A DNA stretch of 53,941 nucleotides from Caulobacter sp. (GCA_029866155.1 JARWZW010000014.1:1-53941), one strand, 5' to 3'; positions 7,947-16,925 are shown, counted from the stretch's first letter. The notes: generated from the sequence alone by a model not told the origin. Numbers and translations: made by a program.

Positions 7947-9869
7947 GGCGGGGCGGACAAGATCAGCCACCGCCCGGATGATCTGCTGGATGTTGTAGGG
8001 CTTGCGGACCACAGGGGCGTTGAAACCCTGGGGGGCCCCCTGCTCACCGTAGCCGGTGGCGAAAACAAAGGGGATGCCGCGCTCGGCCAATCGCTCGGCC
8101 ACCGGCGTAACGAGCCGGCCGCCCAGATTGACGTCCAGAACAGCGACATCGATGTCCGCCTCGGCCATGGACAGGGCCTCGTCGGGATCGCCGGTTGCCC
8201 CGACCACCGTGGCTCCGGCCTCGACCAGGCCCGATTCCAGCTCCAGGGCCAACAGGGTTGAATCCTCGACCAGCAGCAGTCGCAGCCCTTCGACGCCCGG
8301 GCCCTGCAGGGACATGCCTGGCGGCGGCTGGACGAGCGGCCGTTCCGAGGGCGTCTGGGCCGCTGGCGTCTCTGCCGCCGACTCGGTCAGGGCGCCCTGG
8401 TCAGCCCGCAGCCGGGCCCGCAGGCCCTCCGGCGCGAACACCATCTGGCCGACTCCGCCCAGTTCCCGGGCGGTGATGCGTTCGAGCAGCACGGAACCAA
8501 AGCCCCGGCGGGTTGGCGGCTCCACGACCGGCCCGCCGGCCTCGGCCCAGTCCAGTTCAAATCCGCCATCCTGGACGGTTCGCCAATCGACCCGCACCCG
8601 TCCGCCCTCGGTCGAAAGGGCCCCGTACTTGATCGCATTGGTGGCCAGTTCATGCAGGGCCAGGGACAGGGCGTTGGCGGCCCGGGGCGTCAGAAACAGG
8701 TCTGGCCCGGTCCAGCAGGCCTGGGCTCGTCCCAGCCCGCCGAGCTCGGCGGAAACAAGGGAGAGCAGGCTGGCGCCCTGCCATCGCGTCTCGGTCAGAA
8801 GCTGATGGGCCTGGGCCAGAGCCTGGAGCCGGCCCGAAAAGGCCGGAAGAAACTCCTCCAGCGACCGGGCCCGGCGAGCGGACTGGGCTGCCAGGGACTG
8901 GACGGCGGCCAGGACGTTTTTCACCCGGTGGTCCAGCTCAGCCATCAGGGTTTCGCGCTGCTCTTCAACCTGCTTGCGGCCGGAAATGTCCTGAACCACG
9001 CCGAACAGCTTTCGCCCACCGCCGGAATCGTCAAGGACCAGGGCCCCGGCCCCCATCATCCAGCGGATCTCGCCATTGTCAGGCCGGATGATCCGGTATT
9101 CGGCAATGTAGCGGCCTGTCTCCCGGACCGACTGCTCGATTTCGGACTTCAGGCTTTCGCGGTCCTCGGGATGAACGTAGCGAAAGGGCGCATCGCCCTG
9201 ATCGGCATCGAGGCTCAATCCCTTGACGCCGGTCAGGCTGCGCATGTCCTCGCTGAGCACCACCCGGTCGCAGGCCATATCCCATTCGAATTCGCCCAGC
9301 CCACCAGCCTTCAGGGCCAGGTCGCGCCTTTGCCGGTCCAGTCGCTGGCCCCGCTCATTGGCCAGCCGGCGTGCGTCGTTCAACAACTTGTCCATGGCCA
9401 GGTCGGCCAGGTCGGCAAGGGCGGCCAGCTGCACCGGGGTGGCCGGCGGATGAGCCTCGGGGTCGCCGACCGACAGGAGGCCGATGACGGCGCCTTCGGG
9501 CGTCTTCAGGGGCGCACAGGCGAAGAAGCGGACATCGACCTGGGTCAGCTGGTCATGAAATTCGGCAAACCGCGGGTCACAGCCTATGTCGGGGGAGGCG
9601 AGGGTCTCCGCCCGCTCGATCATGCGATCGGCCAGGGTGCCGGCGCGATCATATTCCCGCCTCGGGAGCCCGACGCTGGCCTTGTGCCAGAGCCTGTCCC
9701 GATCCACGAGAACCACAGCGGCCCGGGGCGCCGCGAACAGGGCCGCCGCCAGCCGGGCCAGCCGATCGAAGCTCGGATCACTGTCGGTATCCAGCGCACC
9801 CAGCCCCTTCAGGACCGCCAGACGGTGCTCCTCGGTTAACTCGGTCACAGGTGCGACAATTTCACTCAC
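7917..9869 (-). CDS. GAF-PAS-HWE histidine kinase with C-terminal receiver
   Basis: Soluble hybrid sensor of about 650 residues. From the N-terminus it has a GAF-like domain (about 10-165), then a PAS/PAC segment (about 195-320) containing YVHPEDRESLKSEIE. The HWE dimerisation helix follows with the phospho-His in AELDHRVKNVL, then an ATPase with LHELATNAIKYGAL and the diagnostic WAEAGGP. A receiver (about 525-645) ends the protein, with LLVEDS and VAVLDVNLGG. HWE kinases with an attached receiver are frequent in the alphaproteobacterial general stress pathway. It is divergent from an operon with an EcfG-type promoter. GTG 9869 gives a natural N-terminus; GTG 9917 adds 16 hydrophobic residues and is possible. 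Confidence 0.88.
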   Translation of the reverse strand: MSEIVAPVTELTEEHRLAVLKGLGALDTDSDPSFDRLARLAAALFAAPRAAVVLVDRDRLWHKASVGLPRREYDRAGTLADRMIERAETLASPDIGCDPRFAEFHDQLTQVDVRFFACAPLKTPEGAVIGLLSVGDPEAHPPATPVQLAALADLADLAMDKLLNDARRLANERGQRLDRQRRDLALKAGGLGEFEWDMACDRVVLSEDMRSLTGVKGLSLDADQGDAPFRYVHPEDRESLKSEIEQSVRETGRYIAEYRIIRPDNGEIRWMMGAGALVLDDSGGGRKLFGVVQDISGRKQVEEQRETLMAELDHRVKNVLAAVQSLAAQSARRARSLEEFLPAFSGRLQALAQAHQLLTETRWQGASLLSLVSAELGGLGRAQACWTGPDLFLTPRAANALSLALHELATNAIKYGALSTEGGRVRVDWRTVQDGGFELDWAEAGGPVVEPPTRRGFGSVLLERITARELGGVGQMVFAPEGLRARLRADQGALTESAAETPAAQTPSERPLVQPPPGMSLQGPGVEGLRLLLVEDSTLLALELESGLVEAGATVVGATGDPDEALSMAEADIDVAVLDVNLGGRLVTPVAERLAERGIPFVFATGYGEQGAPQGFNAPVVRKPYNIQQIIRAVADLVRPASDDPVSPQL

Positions 9870-9937
9870 GGAGTCACCATAGACCGGGAAGATCAGGAAG
9901 GCGACCGGTAGCGCCACGACGATTGGCGCCCTACATT

Positions 9938-9963
9938 GGAACCTGCAGCGTCGGCGTTACGTT
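9938..9963 (+). promoter_or_regulatory. EcfG-type promoter of the DUF883 operon
   Basis: GGAAC (9938-9942), 17 bases, then CGTT (9960-9963). This matches the consensus GGAAC-N16/17-CGTT used by the general stress sigma factor EcfG/SigT. It lies 62 bases before the DUF883 start codon on the correct strand. Confidence 0.65.
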
Positions 9964-10025
9964 GACGGGCCGTCACAGACGCCCCTCCCAATCCCCGGGA
10001 AGGGCAGATCCAGCGGAGATACCCC

Positions 10026-10370
10026 ATGTCCACCCTGCCCCCCGCCGCAGACGCCGAGGCCCACAAGGCCAAGGAAGCCCTCAAGAATGCGGCGACCCAT
10101 GCCGAAAAGAGCTTCGCCGAGGTGGCTGAACAGGCCAAGGCCGGCATCGTCGATGCCGCAAACCGCGCGGAGGTCGCCATTCGTGAAGGCCTCGACACCT
10201 TCCGCGCCCAGAGCCGGACCTATACCGACACCGCCAGCCATCAGATCGATGTGGCCCAGCGCTATGTGACTGAACGGGTCAAGGAACGCCCCATCACAGC
10301 GACCCTCGCCGGGGTCGGGGTCGGGGTTCTGCTCGGTCTGCTTCTGGCCGGTCGCGGCGATCGTCGTTGA
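10026..10370 (+). CDS. DUF883 (ElaB/YqjD-like) family protein
   Basis: A 114-residue protein with a long charged amphipathic helical region rich in Ala, Glu and Lys, a VTERVKERPITATLAG hinge, one C-terminal membrane helix (about 92-108) and a basic tail. This is the architecture of DUF883 proteins such as ElaB and YqjD, tail-anchored inner-membrane proteins linked to stationary phase or stress and, in YqjD, to ribosome association. An EcfG-type promoter precedes it. Its TGA overlaps the TTG start of the next gene. Function here is inferred from family and promoter. Confidence 0.8.
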   Translation: MSTLPPAADAEAHKAKEALKNAATHAEKSFAEVAEQAKAGIVDAANRAEVAIREGLDTFRAQSRTYTDTASHQIDVAQRYVTERVKERPITATLAGVGVGVLLGLLLAGRGDRR

Positions 10371-10771
10371 TCATCGAGCGGACCCTGCTGGCCATCGCAA
10401 CTGCGGCGGCCGTGATTGCGGCCGTCATCATCTCCATGGTGGCCGCCTTCTTTACCCTGTTCGCCCTGGTGCAGCCGCGCCTGGGCGACGCTGGGGCTGC
10501 AGCGGTCGTGGCCGGTGTGGCGGCAGGGCTGGCGGCGGTTATCGCCATGCTGGCCGCCCGACGCCTGGAAGGCGACCGACGCGCCGCCAAGGCGCAGGCC
10601 GAGGCGCCATTTGTCGATCCTGGGGTGGTGGGCATGGTGTTCAATGTCATCCGGGAGCGCCCGATCCTCTCGGCCGGCGCCGCCCTGGCCGTAGGCCTCT
10701 ACGCGCTCCGGAATCCGACGCTCGTCACAACCCTGGTCAAGGGCTTCATGGACAACAGCAAGCGGTCCTGA
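10367..10771 (+). CDS. Small membrane protein (YqjE/holin-III-like)
   Basis: A 134-residue protein starting with TTG inside a TTGA overlap with the DUF883 stop, so it is translationally coupled. Two long hydrophobic helices (about 8-38 and 42-63) are followed by a charged stretch, a [20 protein letters not shown] helix and a basic tail. This is the pattern of the YqjE/phage-holin-III-like proteins encoded next to DUF883 genes. The biochemical role of these proteins is not established. Linkage and the shared promoter suggest a stress-responsive envelope function. Confidence 0.75.
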   Translation: MIIERTLLAIATAAAVIAAVIISMVAAFFTLFALVQPRLGDAGAAAVVAGVAAGLAAVIAMLAARRLEGDRRAAKAQAEAPFVDPGVVGMVFNVIRERPILSAGAALAVGLYALRNPTLVTTLVKGFMDNSKRS

Positions 10772-10858
10772 GGCCTGGTCCGTCCTGATCGAACCGATCA
10801 GAATGGAAAAACCGGCTTTGATTCAAAACTTTGGACCATGGTCCGAGAAGCGTTTCAC
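10771..10858. repeat. Composite palindromic intergenic repeat, copy 2 (reversed, degenerate)
   Basis: On the opposite strand relative to copies 1 and 3. It contains CTGATCGAACCGATCAGAAT followed by a run of A, matching the TGATCGGTTCGATCA core and T-tract of copy 1. The next segment has GACCATGGTCCGAGAAGCG, matching the other half. The outer arms are less perfect than in copies 1 and 3. It starts at the stop codon of the preceding gene. Confidence 0.7.
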
Positions 10859-10901
10859 AGTTGCCGGACCCTGCTCCAGGCGACAGGGCGAGCGGCCCTC
10901 G

Positions 10902-10926
10902 GGAACCCGGCGGCTGGCCCGGCGTT
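10902..10926 (+). promoter_or_regulatory. EcfG-type promoter of the DUF1328-like gene
   Basis: GGAAC (10902-10906), 16 bases, CGTT (10923-10926), followed 53 bases later by an ATG. It matches the general stress response consensus and is separate from the copy at 9938. Confidence 0.6.
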
Positions 10927-10979
10927 TCCATGACCAGGACCCGACAGCCTCGTCCCGGTCCATCTGGGAGTCCGAGATC

Positions 10980-11150
10980 ATGCTGAGATGGGCCGTTGTT
11001 TTCCTGGTCATAGCTCTGGTGGCCGCTGTCCTCGGTTTTGGCGGCCTGGCAGGCACCGCCGTGGGCATCGCCAAGATCCTGTTCTTCGTGTTTCTGGTGC
11101 TGTTCGCCGTTTCCCTGGTGCTGAACCTGCTTCGGGGCCGGGCCGGCTGA
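10980..11150 (+). CDS. DUF1328 (YtjA-like) small membrane protein
   Basis: A 56-residue protein consisting almost entirely of two membrane helices (about 3-27 and 31-50), with the family pattern [20 protein letters not shown], a [16 protein letters not shown] turn and a short basic end. DUF1328 proteins are small inner-membrane proteins of unknown mechanism, often stress induced. The ATG at 10980 is well placed and the upstream extension of the frame has no coding character. The EcfG-type promoter fits stress induction. Confidence 0.85.
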   Translation: MLRWAVVFLVIALVAAVLGFGGLAGTAVGIAKILFFVFLVLFAVSLVLNLLRGRAG

Positions 11151-11172
11151 CGCATTTCGAACAGGCCTCAAA

Positions 11173-11207
11173 GGCGCTGTCGAATCGAACAAGGCCCTGA
11201 CAGCGCC
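11173..11207 (+). terminator. Hairpin after the DUF1328-like gene
   Basis: GGCGCTGTC (11173-11181) and GACAGCGCC (11199-11207) form a perfect 9-bp stem just after the gene. There is no T-run, so it may be a Rho-assisted terminator or an mRNA end stabiliser. Confidence 0.35.
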
Positions 11208-11256
11208 GCTCTCCCAACCTCTTGACCGGTGCGACCCGGGGCCGCAAAGCCCGGTC

Positions 11257-12063
11257 ATGACCAGACCACCCCTTGGCCGCGTGCTCATCATCGCCGGATC
11301 AGACAGCGGCGGCGGCGCCGGAATCCAGGGCGACATCAAGACCGTCGCCATGCTGGGCGGATATGCCGCCACCGCCGTCACGGCCATTACGGTCCAGAAC
11401 AGCCTCGGGGTCAGCCGGGTCCATGGCCTGCCGCCCGACCTGATCGAGGCCCAGGGCCGGGCCGTGCTGGACGATCTGGGCGCTGACGCCCTCAAGACCG
11501 GCATGCTGGGCGATGTGGCTACGGTCGAGGCCGCCGCCCGGTTGCTGGACCATGCTGCGGGCGTCCCGGCCGTGGTTGACCCGGTGATGATCGCCAAGGG
11601 CGGGGCCGCCCTGCTCGATCCCATGGCGCTGTCGGCCGTGCGGAGCCTGATGATCCCGAGGGCGAGCCTGCTCACGCCCAACGCCCCGGAAGCCGCCACC
11701 CTGACCGGACTGCCGGTAGAGACGCTCGACGACCTTCGCCGGGCCGGGGCGGCCCTGCTGGACCTTGGTCCCGGCGCGGTGCTGATGAAGGGCGGGCATC
11801 TGGCCGGAGACCGTCTGACCGACCTGCTGATCACATCCGCCGGAGAGACGCTTTTCGAGGGCGCAAGGCTGGTCAGCCGCCACACCCACGGCACCGGCTG
11901 CGCTCTGGCCAGCGCCTGCGCCACGGGCCTGGCCCAGGGCCTTGACCTGACCGGGGCGGTCGCCCGCGCCTGGAACTATGTGCATCAGGCCATACTGACG
12001 GCGCCCGGACTTGGCGGCGGTCACGGCCCTCTGGACCACGGCTGGCCGTTGCAGCGTCGGTGA
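11257..12063 (+). CDS. thiD: Hydroxymethylpyrimidine/phosphomethylpyrimidine kinase
   Basis: Thiamine biosynthesis kinase that phosphorylates HMP and HMP-P. The 268-residue ribokinase-fold protein starts with VLIIAGSDSGGGAGIQGDIK, the family's substrate loop. It continues with GGYAATAVTAITVQNS, VDPVMIAKGG, LTPNAPEAATLTG and VLMKGGHL, and ends with the anion-hole/base motif HTHGTGCALASACATG. No thiamine riboswitch and no other thi genes are visible nearby, so it appears to be an isolated gene. The start follows a short intergenic stretch. Confidence 0.95.
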   Translation: MTRPPLGRVLIIAGSDSGGGAGIQGDIKTVAMLGGYAATAVTAITVQNSLGVSRVHGLPPDLIEAQGRAVLDDLGADALKTGMLGDVATVEAAARLLDHAAGVPAVVDPVMIAKGGAALLDPMALSAVRSLMIPRASLLTPNAPEAATLTGLPVETLDDLRRAGAALLDLGPGAVLMKGGHLAGDRLTDLLITSAGETLFEGARLVSRHTHGTGCALASACATGLAQGLDLTGAVARAWNYVHQAILTAPGLGGGHGPLDHGWPLQRR

Positions 12064-12218
12064 TGGCGCCGGAATGCCCCCCAGGGCGACAGAGGGGACG
12101 CGACTGGAGGCGGCTGGAGGCGGCTGGCGAATCGGGTCAGCAAGCCGATGGCGACGGTCATGACACCCGGCCCCCGGACCGGTTTGATCGGCCCCTTGAG
12201 AAGCGAGCCCAGACCGAC

Positions 12219-12803
12219 ATGACCACCAGCCTGGAACGACAACTGGAAGAGATCGTCCGGGCGGCTCCCAGCCTGATGACCGCCCTGAGGCAAAGCCGGT
12301 CCTTTGGCCTGCCCGACTGGCTGATCGTTTCCGGCGCTGTCTATCAGCGGGTCTGGAATCACCTGACGGATCGCGACCCCGACCATGGCGTGCGGGACTA
12401 TGACCTGGTCTATTTCGACGCGTCTGACGTCAGTTACGAGGCCGAGGATGTGGAGATCCGGCGCGCCCGGGATCATTTTCAGCCGCCACTGGACCAGTTG
12501 ATCGAGGTGCGCAACCAGGCCCGGGTGCATCTCTGGTTCGAGGACCATTTTGGCCAGCCATTCAGCCCCCTCTCCTCGACCGCCGAAGCCCTGGAGCGGT
12601 TCGTGGCGCCGGCCTTCAGCGTCGGCGTCCGGCTGGAACCGGATGATCAGCTGACCGTCCGCGCGCCCTACGGGCTGGAAGACCTGTTCGCCATGGCGCT
12701 CAAGCCCACCCCGGGCCGTCCCCTGGCCAGGGACTGGAACCGCATCATCACCTCGGTCGAGACGCGGTGGCCCGAGATTTCCGTTCGGAACCCTGCAGGA
12801 TGA
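12219..12803 (+). CDS. Nucleotidyltransferase-like protein (NTP_transf_6/DUF925)
   Basis: A 194-residue protein with the pattern of the DUF925/NTP_transf_6 family. It has LIVSGAVYQRVWNHL, the acidic RDYDLVYFDASD stretch that would bind metal, then LIEVRNQARVHLWFE and the C-terminal LAMALKP-like PYGLEDLFAMALKP segment. The biochemical role of the family is not settled. ATG 12219 was chosen because the in-frame extension back to 12060 runs through direct GGAGGCGGCTGG repeats and has no family similarity. It follows thiD at 155 bases. Confidence 0.8.
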   Translation: MTTSLERQLEEIVRAAPSLMTALRQSRSFGLPDWLIVSGAVYQRVWNHLTDRDPDHGVRDYDLVYFDASDVSYEAEDVEIRRARDHFQPPLDQLIEVRNQARVHLWFEDHFGQPFSPLSSTAEALERFVAPAFSVGVRLEPDDQLTVRAPYGLEDLFAMALKPTPGRPLARDWNRIITSVETRWPEISVRNPAG

Positions 12804-12923
12804 CAGCCGGGCTGGCCTGGAAGCCAGGCTTGCTGTAGCGGCCATCGGAACATCAATTCCCGGTGGAAACGGAAGCTGCCGGGCCACCGGAGCAGAGCGC
12901 CGGGCCAAAACAGGAGAGCCCGA

Positions 12924-13742
12924 ATGCGCCAGTGGACTGTCGACGCCTTCGCCGCGGCGCCGTTCCGCGGCAACCAGGCCTGTATCGTCGCACCCTTCGA
13001 CGTCTGGCCGTCCGACGGCTGGATGCAGGCCCTGGCCTCGGAGAACAACCAGGCAGAGACCGCCTTCCTGCGGGTGACGACCCATCCGGCGCGGTTTGAC
13101 CTGCGCTGGTTCACGCCGCTCCTCGAGGTTCCCCTCTGCGGTCACGCCACCCTGGCGGCCGCCCATGTCCTGTTTGCCGAGCTGGGACTGGACGCGCCGG
13201 AAGTGATTTTCGAAACCCTGTCGGGCCAGCTCAGGGTCGCCCGCGAGGATGTCGGCTACGCCATGGATTTCCCCGCCGCGCCACCGCTGAGGATCTCGCC
13301 GCCGGTCGGGCTGGCTGCGGCCCTGGGCCTGGAACCGGCCGAGGTCTGGGCCTCGACCTATCTGGTGGCGATCCTCGACAGCGAGGCGGCCGTCCGGTCT
13401 CTGACGCCGGACATCCCCGCCCTCAATCTGGTGGCCAGCGCCGCCACGGGCGGGCGCGGCAATGTCGTGGTCGCCGCCCAGGGCGACGGAGTTGACCATG
13501 ACGTGGTCAGCCGCTTCTTCGCCCCGGGCTCGGGAATTCCCGAGGATCCCGCCACGGGCTCGGCCCACTGTATCCTTGCGCCGCTGTTCGCCGACCGGCT
13601 GGGCCGGGCGCGCAACCGCTTTCACCAGGCCTATCCGGGCCGGGGCGGCGACCTTGACTGCGAGTTGGTCGGAGACCGTGTCATACTGCGGGGCCAGGCC
13701 GTCACGGTCCTGGACGGTCAGTTGCGCCTTGAACCCCAATAG
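12924..13742 (+). CDS. PhzF-family isomerase
   Basis: A 272-residue protein of the diaminopimelate-epimerase fold. Diagnostic features are [17 protein letters not shown] at the start, the catalytic glutamate in [29 protein letters not shown], and the C-terminal [19 protein letters not shown] loop. PhzF itself isomerises DHHA in phenazine synthesis. Most chromosomal homologues, as here without phz genes, act on unknown substrates, so only the fold and likely isomerase activity are supported. The stop codon is followed within five bases by a hairpin shared with the convergent gene. Confidence 0.9.
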   Translation: MRQWTVDAFAAAPFRGNQACIVAPFDVWPSDGWMQALASENNQAETAFLRVTTHPARFDLRWFTPLLEVPLCGHATLAAAHVLFAELGLDAPEVIFETLSGQLRVAREDVGYAMDFPAAPPLRISPPVGLAAALGLEPAEVWASTYLVAILDSEAAVRSLTPDIPALNLVASAATGGRGNVVVAAQGDGVDHDVVSRFFAPGSGIPEDPATGSAHCILAPLFADRLGRARNRFHQAYPGRGGDLDCELVGDRVILRGQAVTVLDGQLRLEPQ

Positions 13743-13746
13743 AAAA

Positions 13747-13776
13747 GGCCCCTCGCCGGAAGCCGGACGAGGGGCC
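13747..13776 (-). terminator. Terminator of the tandem-repeat protein gene, possibly bidirectional
   Basis: GGCCCCTCG-CCGG and CCGG-A-CGAGGGGCC form a strong hairpin with an AAG loop. On the minus strand it is followed by TTTTCT, the expected U-tract for the gene starting at 14406. On the plus strand it lies just after the phzF-like stop but lacks a U-tract. Confidence 0.7.
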
Positions 13777-13842
13777 TGCCTCATTCAATGGAGGCGCGTC
13801 CGCAGCCCGGGTCTGGACCACGAACGCGCCGGGCCGGCAGGA

Positions 13843-14406
13843 TCAATGGCGCTGGCCGTCGTGCTTCTGGATGCGGATCCTGGCGCTGAGGGCGTCAAAG
13901 CGACGGTCCAGGTCGGTCCGTTCCCACTGCTGCAGGCCGTTGGTCGCCCGGTAGCGGGCTTCCAGATTGGCGATATAGCGGAACTCGGAGCGCAGGCGCA
14001 CCGCTTCCGGCCGGGTCAGGGCCCCGCTGCGGACGCCCTGGTCGATACGGGCGTCGAGTGAGGCCTGACGCTGGTTGATCGACTGCCAACGCTGGTCGTT
14101 GTCGTTCTTCTGGACACGGATCCTGGCGCTCAGGGCGTTGAACCGGCGGTCCAGATCGGTGATTTCCCACTGCTGCAGGCCGTTGGCGGCGCGATAGCGG
14201 GCTTCCAGATTGGCGATGTAACGGAACTCGGAGCGCAGACGCACCGCTTCAGGACGGGTCAGGGCGCCGTTCCGGACCCCCTGGTCGATACGGGCGTCGA
14301 GGCTGGCCTGGCGCTGGTTGATCGACTGCCAGGGGGCGGCCATGGCGGGAACAGAGGATGCGGCCAGGGCGGCGGCGGCGACCACCATGATGGCGAATTT
14401 TTTCAT
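13843..14406 (-). CDS. Secreted protein with two 81-residue tandem repeats
   Basis: A 187-residue protein with a clear Sec signal peptide (basic MKK, hydrophobic core, cleavage near residue 24 after AMA). The mature protein is two near-identical units starting at W26 and W107, each reading WQSINQRQASLDARIDQGV, then GALTRPEAVRLRSEFRYIA, LEARYRA and LDRRF-ALSARIR. The units are helical, Arg/Gln-rich, basic and without Cys. I recognise no domain of known function. Single-unit relatives annotated as hypothetical periplasmic proteins are familiar from Caulobacterales. The promoter region upstream is unremarkable. Confidence 0.85.
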   Translation of the reverse strand: MKKFAIMVVAAAALAASSVPAMAAPWQSINQRQASLDARIDQGVRNGALTRPEAVRLRSEFRYIANLEARYRAANGLQQWEITDLDRRFNALSARIRVQKNDNDQRWQSINQRQASLDARIDQGVRSGALTRPEAVRLRSEFRYIANLEARYRATNGLQQWERTDLDRRFDALSARIRIQKHDGQRH

Positions 14407-14555
14407 CGAAGGGTCCTTTCAAAGACAAGGACGCCGTCCCTCTGACGACGTTGTCCTCTTTTGACATCCTATACCTGAAACCTGGCTGAGGCGCCCGTTG
14501 TCTGGGGTTCAGGTTCGCTGGAGGCCAGACAAGGCGCTTTCTTCCAGGGAGGACC

Positions 14556-16442
14556 TCAGCCGGCAGCCCGTTGCAGGCCAGCCCCGGAGGCCACGGGCGC
14601 CAGGGCCTCTTCAATCGCTGTATAGAGACGCTGCAGCTCGATCGGCTTGGAGACGTGCCCGTCCATTCCGGCCCGCAGATACTGCTCGACCTGATAGGTC
14701 ATGGCGTTGGCGGTCAGGGCCAGGATGGGGGTGCGCGCCAGCCCCCGGCGCATCTCCTCGGCCCGAATGATCTGGGTGGCCTCGACCCCGTCCATGACGG
14801 GCATCTGGATATCCATCAGGATCAGGTCAAATCCGCCGCTGCGCCAGGCCTCGATAGCGGCAGAGCCGTCGGGCGTCACATGCAGGTCGATGTCCAGGGG
14901 ATCGAGCACCGCCCGCAGCACCTTCTGGTTGGTCAGGTTGTCCTCGGCGGCCAGCACCCGGAGGGTCCGGCCCTCTGCGGGTTGCGCCTCGCCGGTCAGC
15001 CCTTTGGCGGGACGTTCCTGGCCCCGCGGCAGCGGCAGGTCGACCATGAAGGTCGAGCCCTCGCCCCGGGCGCTGCGGGCCGAGATCTGTCCACCCATCA
15101 GCAGGGTCAGTTCCCGGCATATGGACAGGCCAAGACCGGTGCCGCCAAACCGGCGGGTCGTCGAATTGTCAGCCTGAACAAATTTCTCGAACAGGCCGGG
15201 CAGGTGATCGGACGCAATACCGATGCCGGTATCGGCCACCGTCAGCCTCAGGCCGCCGGTCGGTCCGGGGCCAAACCTCACCGCCACCGAGCCCTCTTCC
15301 GTGAACCTGATGGCGTTGGACAGCAGGTTGTTGACGATCTGGCGCAGGCGATCGCGGTCGCCATGCCAGGAGCCCGCAACCGCAGGATCAAGGGTCAGGT
15401 CCAGCCTCAGGCCCTTGGCCTGGGCGAGAACCCCGAAGGCCTGCCTGACGCCCAGGGCCAGATCAGAGAGATCAAAGTCCCCGGTCTCCAGTTCCAGCTT
15501 TCCAGCCTCGATCTTGGACAGGTCCAGCACATCGTTCAGCACCGACAGCAGCAATTCTCCTGATTCACGGATCACCCCGAGGCGCTCGCGCTGTCGGGTC
15601 TCCAGGTCACCGCGACTCATGACGTCCGCCATGGCCAGGACGCCATTCAGAGGGGTCCGGATCTCGTGGCTCATATTGGCGAGGAACTGGCTCTTGGCGA
15701 TATTGGCGGTATTGGCCTGGTCCCGCGCCGCCACCAGATCCGTCATGGTCCGGCGCAATTCCCGGTCATTGGCGTCCAGCTTGGCCAGGAGCTGGTTGAA
15801 GCTCCGCGCCAGGCTGCGGAACAGGTCGTCATCTGCCGGGCTTTCGCTGACCGGGGTGAAGCGGCCGCTGGCCGAAACCTCCCGCATGGCGCGGGATAAC
15901 CGGTCCACGGGCGCGGTCACACGCCGGGCCAGGCCCCTGGACAGGAAGAGGGCGGCGCCGGCCGCTCCGAAGAACAGGGCCATGGTCAGGGCCAGGAACC
16001 GGGGCAGCATCCGGACCAGGCTGGGCTCCAGCACCCCGATGGTCAGCTGTCCGACGATCTGGCCCTGATAGAGGACGGGTTTGGCCAGGACCGTGACCGG
16101 CTTGCCGCCGGCCGACTCTTCCAGCCGGGCCACGGTCCGTCCGCTTCTGTCCACCAGGGTCGCCGAGACCACGGAACGGGGTCCCACCACCGCGCCCACG
16201 GCCGCCCGGGCGCCTTCCAGATCATTTCGGGCCAGGGCGGGGCCGACGACATTGGCCACCACCCCCGCCAGGAGGGTCTGGTTCAGCAGGGTCTGCTGGC
16301 GGGCCACGGTCCATTGCTGGAACAGGAAACTTGCGCAGGCCACCAGCAGCACGGCCAGGGTCGTGATGAGGGCGACGCTGGCGATCCGCGCCTGGAAAGG
16401 CGCATGGCTGGCAGACTCTGGCGTGGGCCCCGGGGCGTGCAT
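14556..16442 (-). CDS. Membrane hybrid histidine kinase (HAMP-HisKA-ATPase-REC)
   Basis: A 628-residue sensor. It has a membrane helix at about 17-40 and a periplasmic CHASE8-like sensor segment to about 145. A second helix, a HAMP linker (RVTAPVDRLSRAMREVSASG) and a coiled segment follow. HisKA has the phospho-His in FLANMSHEIRTPLNG; the ATPase has NNLLSNAIRFT, VADTGIGI and FGGTGLGLSI; the receiver has LAAEDN and the phospho-Asp in LILMDIQMPVMDG. An open frame continues upstream to 17021 across a neighbouring gene and a repeat, so ATG 16442 is preferred. No cognate regulator adjoins, and its output is unknown. Confidence 0.9.
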   Translation of the reverse strand: MHAPGPTPESASHAPFQARIASVALITTLAVLLVACASFLFQQWTVARQQTLLNQTLLAGVVANVVGPALARNDLEGARAAVGAVVGPRSVVSATLVDRSGRTVARLEESAGGKPVTVLAKPVLYQGQIVGQLTIGVLEPSLVRMLPRFLALTMALFFGAAGAALFLSRGLARRVTAPVDRLSRAMREVSASGRFTPVSESPADDDLFRSLARSFNQLLAKLDANDRELRRTMTDLVAARDQANTANIAKSQFLANMSHEIRTPLNGVLAMADVMSRGDLETRQRERLGVIRESGELLLSVLNDVLDLSKIEAGKLELETGDFDLSDLALGVRQAFGVLAQAKGLRLDLTLDPAVAGSWHGDRDRLRQIVNNLLSNAIRFTEEGSVAVRFGPGPTGGLRLTVADTGIGIASDHLPGLFEKFVQADNSTTRRFGGTGLGLSICRELTLLMGGQISARSARGEGSTFMVDLPLPRGQERPAKGLTGEAQPAEGRTLRVLAAEDNLTNQKVLRAVLDPLDIDLHVTPDGSAAIEAWRSGGFDLILMDIQMPVMDGVEATQIIRAEEMRRGLARTPILALTANAMTYQVEQYLRAGMDGHVSKPIELQRLYTAIEEALAPVASGAGLQRAAG

Positions 16443-16589
16443 GCGCAATCTCGTTCCTGAGGCCGCCGACAATGCCGCAATCTCCCTAACGCTTCGCTTC
16501 CGGGAAAAATTAACCTTTGATACATCTTTTGCGGGATTAGGATTTCGTTTACCTTGGTTAACGGCCATTTCAGGCTGGTGGAGGGTATT

Positions 16590-16925
16590 ATGGACAAGGC
16601 GTTTGTGGCCCAGCGTGTGGCCTCCAAGCTGTTTGCGACCGAGAAGGCCATCGATGCGGCCATGGTCGAGGCGGCGGAGTTTCTGGCCGGAGCGGTCGAG
16701 GCCCGCCGCCAGCTGAAGATGTCGGCGGTCACCGGCGATGCGGCCCAGGCCAAGCTGGTCGAGGCCATCGCGGCCCTCAGCGCCGCCCGGACCGCCATGG
16801 TGGAAATGCATGGCGAACTGGCTGACCTGAAACTGCGAATCGGGCTGCGCACCACCCTGATCGGTGTCGAGGACAAGCCGGCAGACGCCCCCAAGCCCAA
16901 GGGCCTCCTGCGCGAAGTCGGCTAG
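16590..16925 (+). CDS. Small helical hypothetical protein
   Basis: A 111-residue, Ala-rich, probably all-helical protein. It contains VAQRVASKLFATEKAIDAAM, a long AEFLAGAVEARRQLKMSAVT helix, and a second coiled segment ending MVEMHGELADLKLRIGLRT, then a Pro/Lys tail. I do not recognise the family. The start ATG 16590 follows a GGAGGG ribosome binding site at suitable spacing and is preferred to 16554. It is divergent from the hybrid kinase across an AT-richer region with TTAACC and GGTTAAC motifs. Its TAG stop is formed by the first bases of palindromic repeat copy 3. Confidence 0.7.
   Translation: MDKAFVAQRVASKLFATEKAIDAAMVEAAEFLAGAVEARRQLKMSAVTGDAAQAKLVEAIAALSAARTAMVEMHGELADLKLRIGLRTTLIGVEDKPADAPKPKGLLREVG

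Noticed and set aside
8652..9839. 395-codon frame opposite the HWE kinase gene
   Set aside because: Antisense shadow: third-position GC bias fits the kinase frame and no family motif is present.
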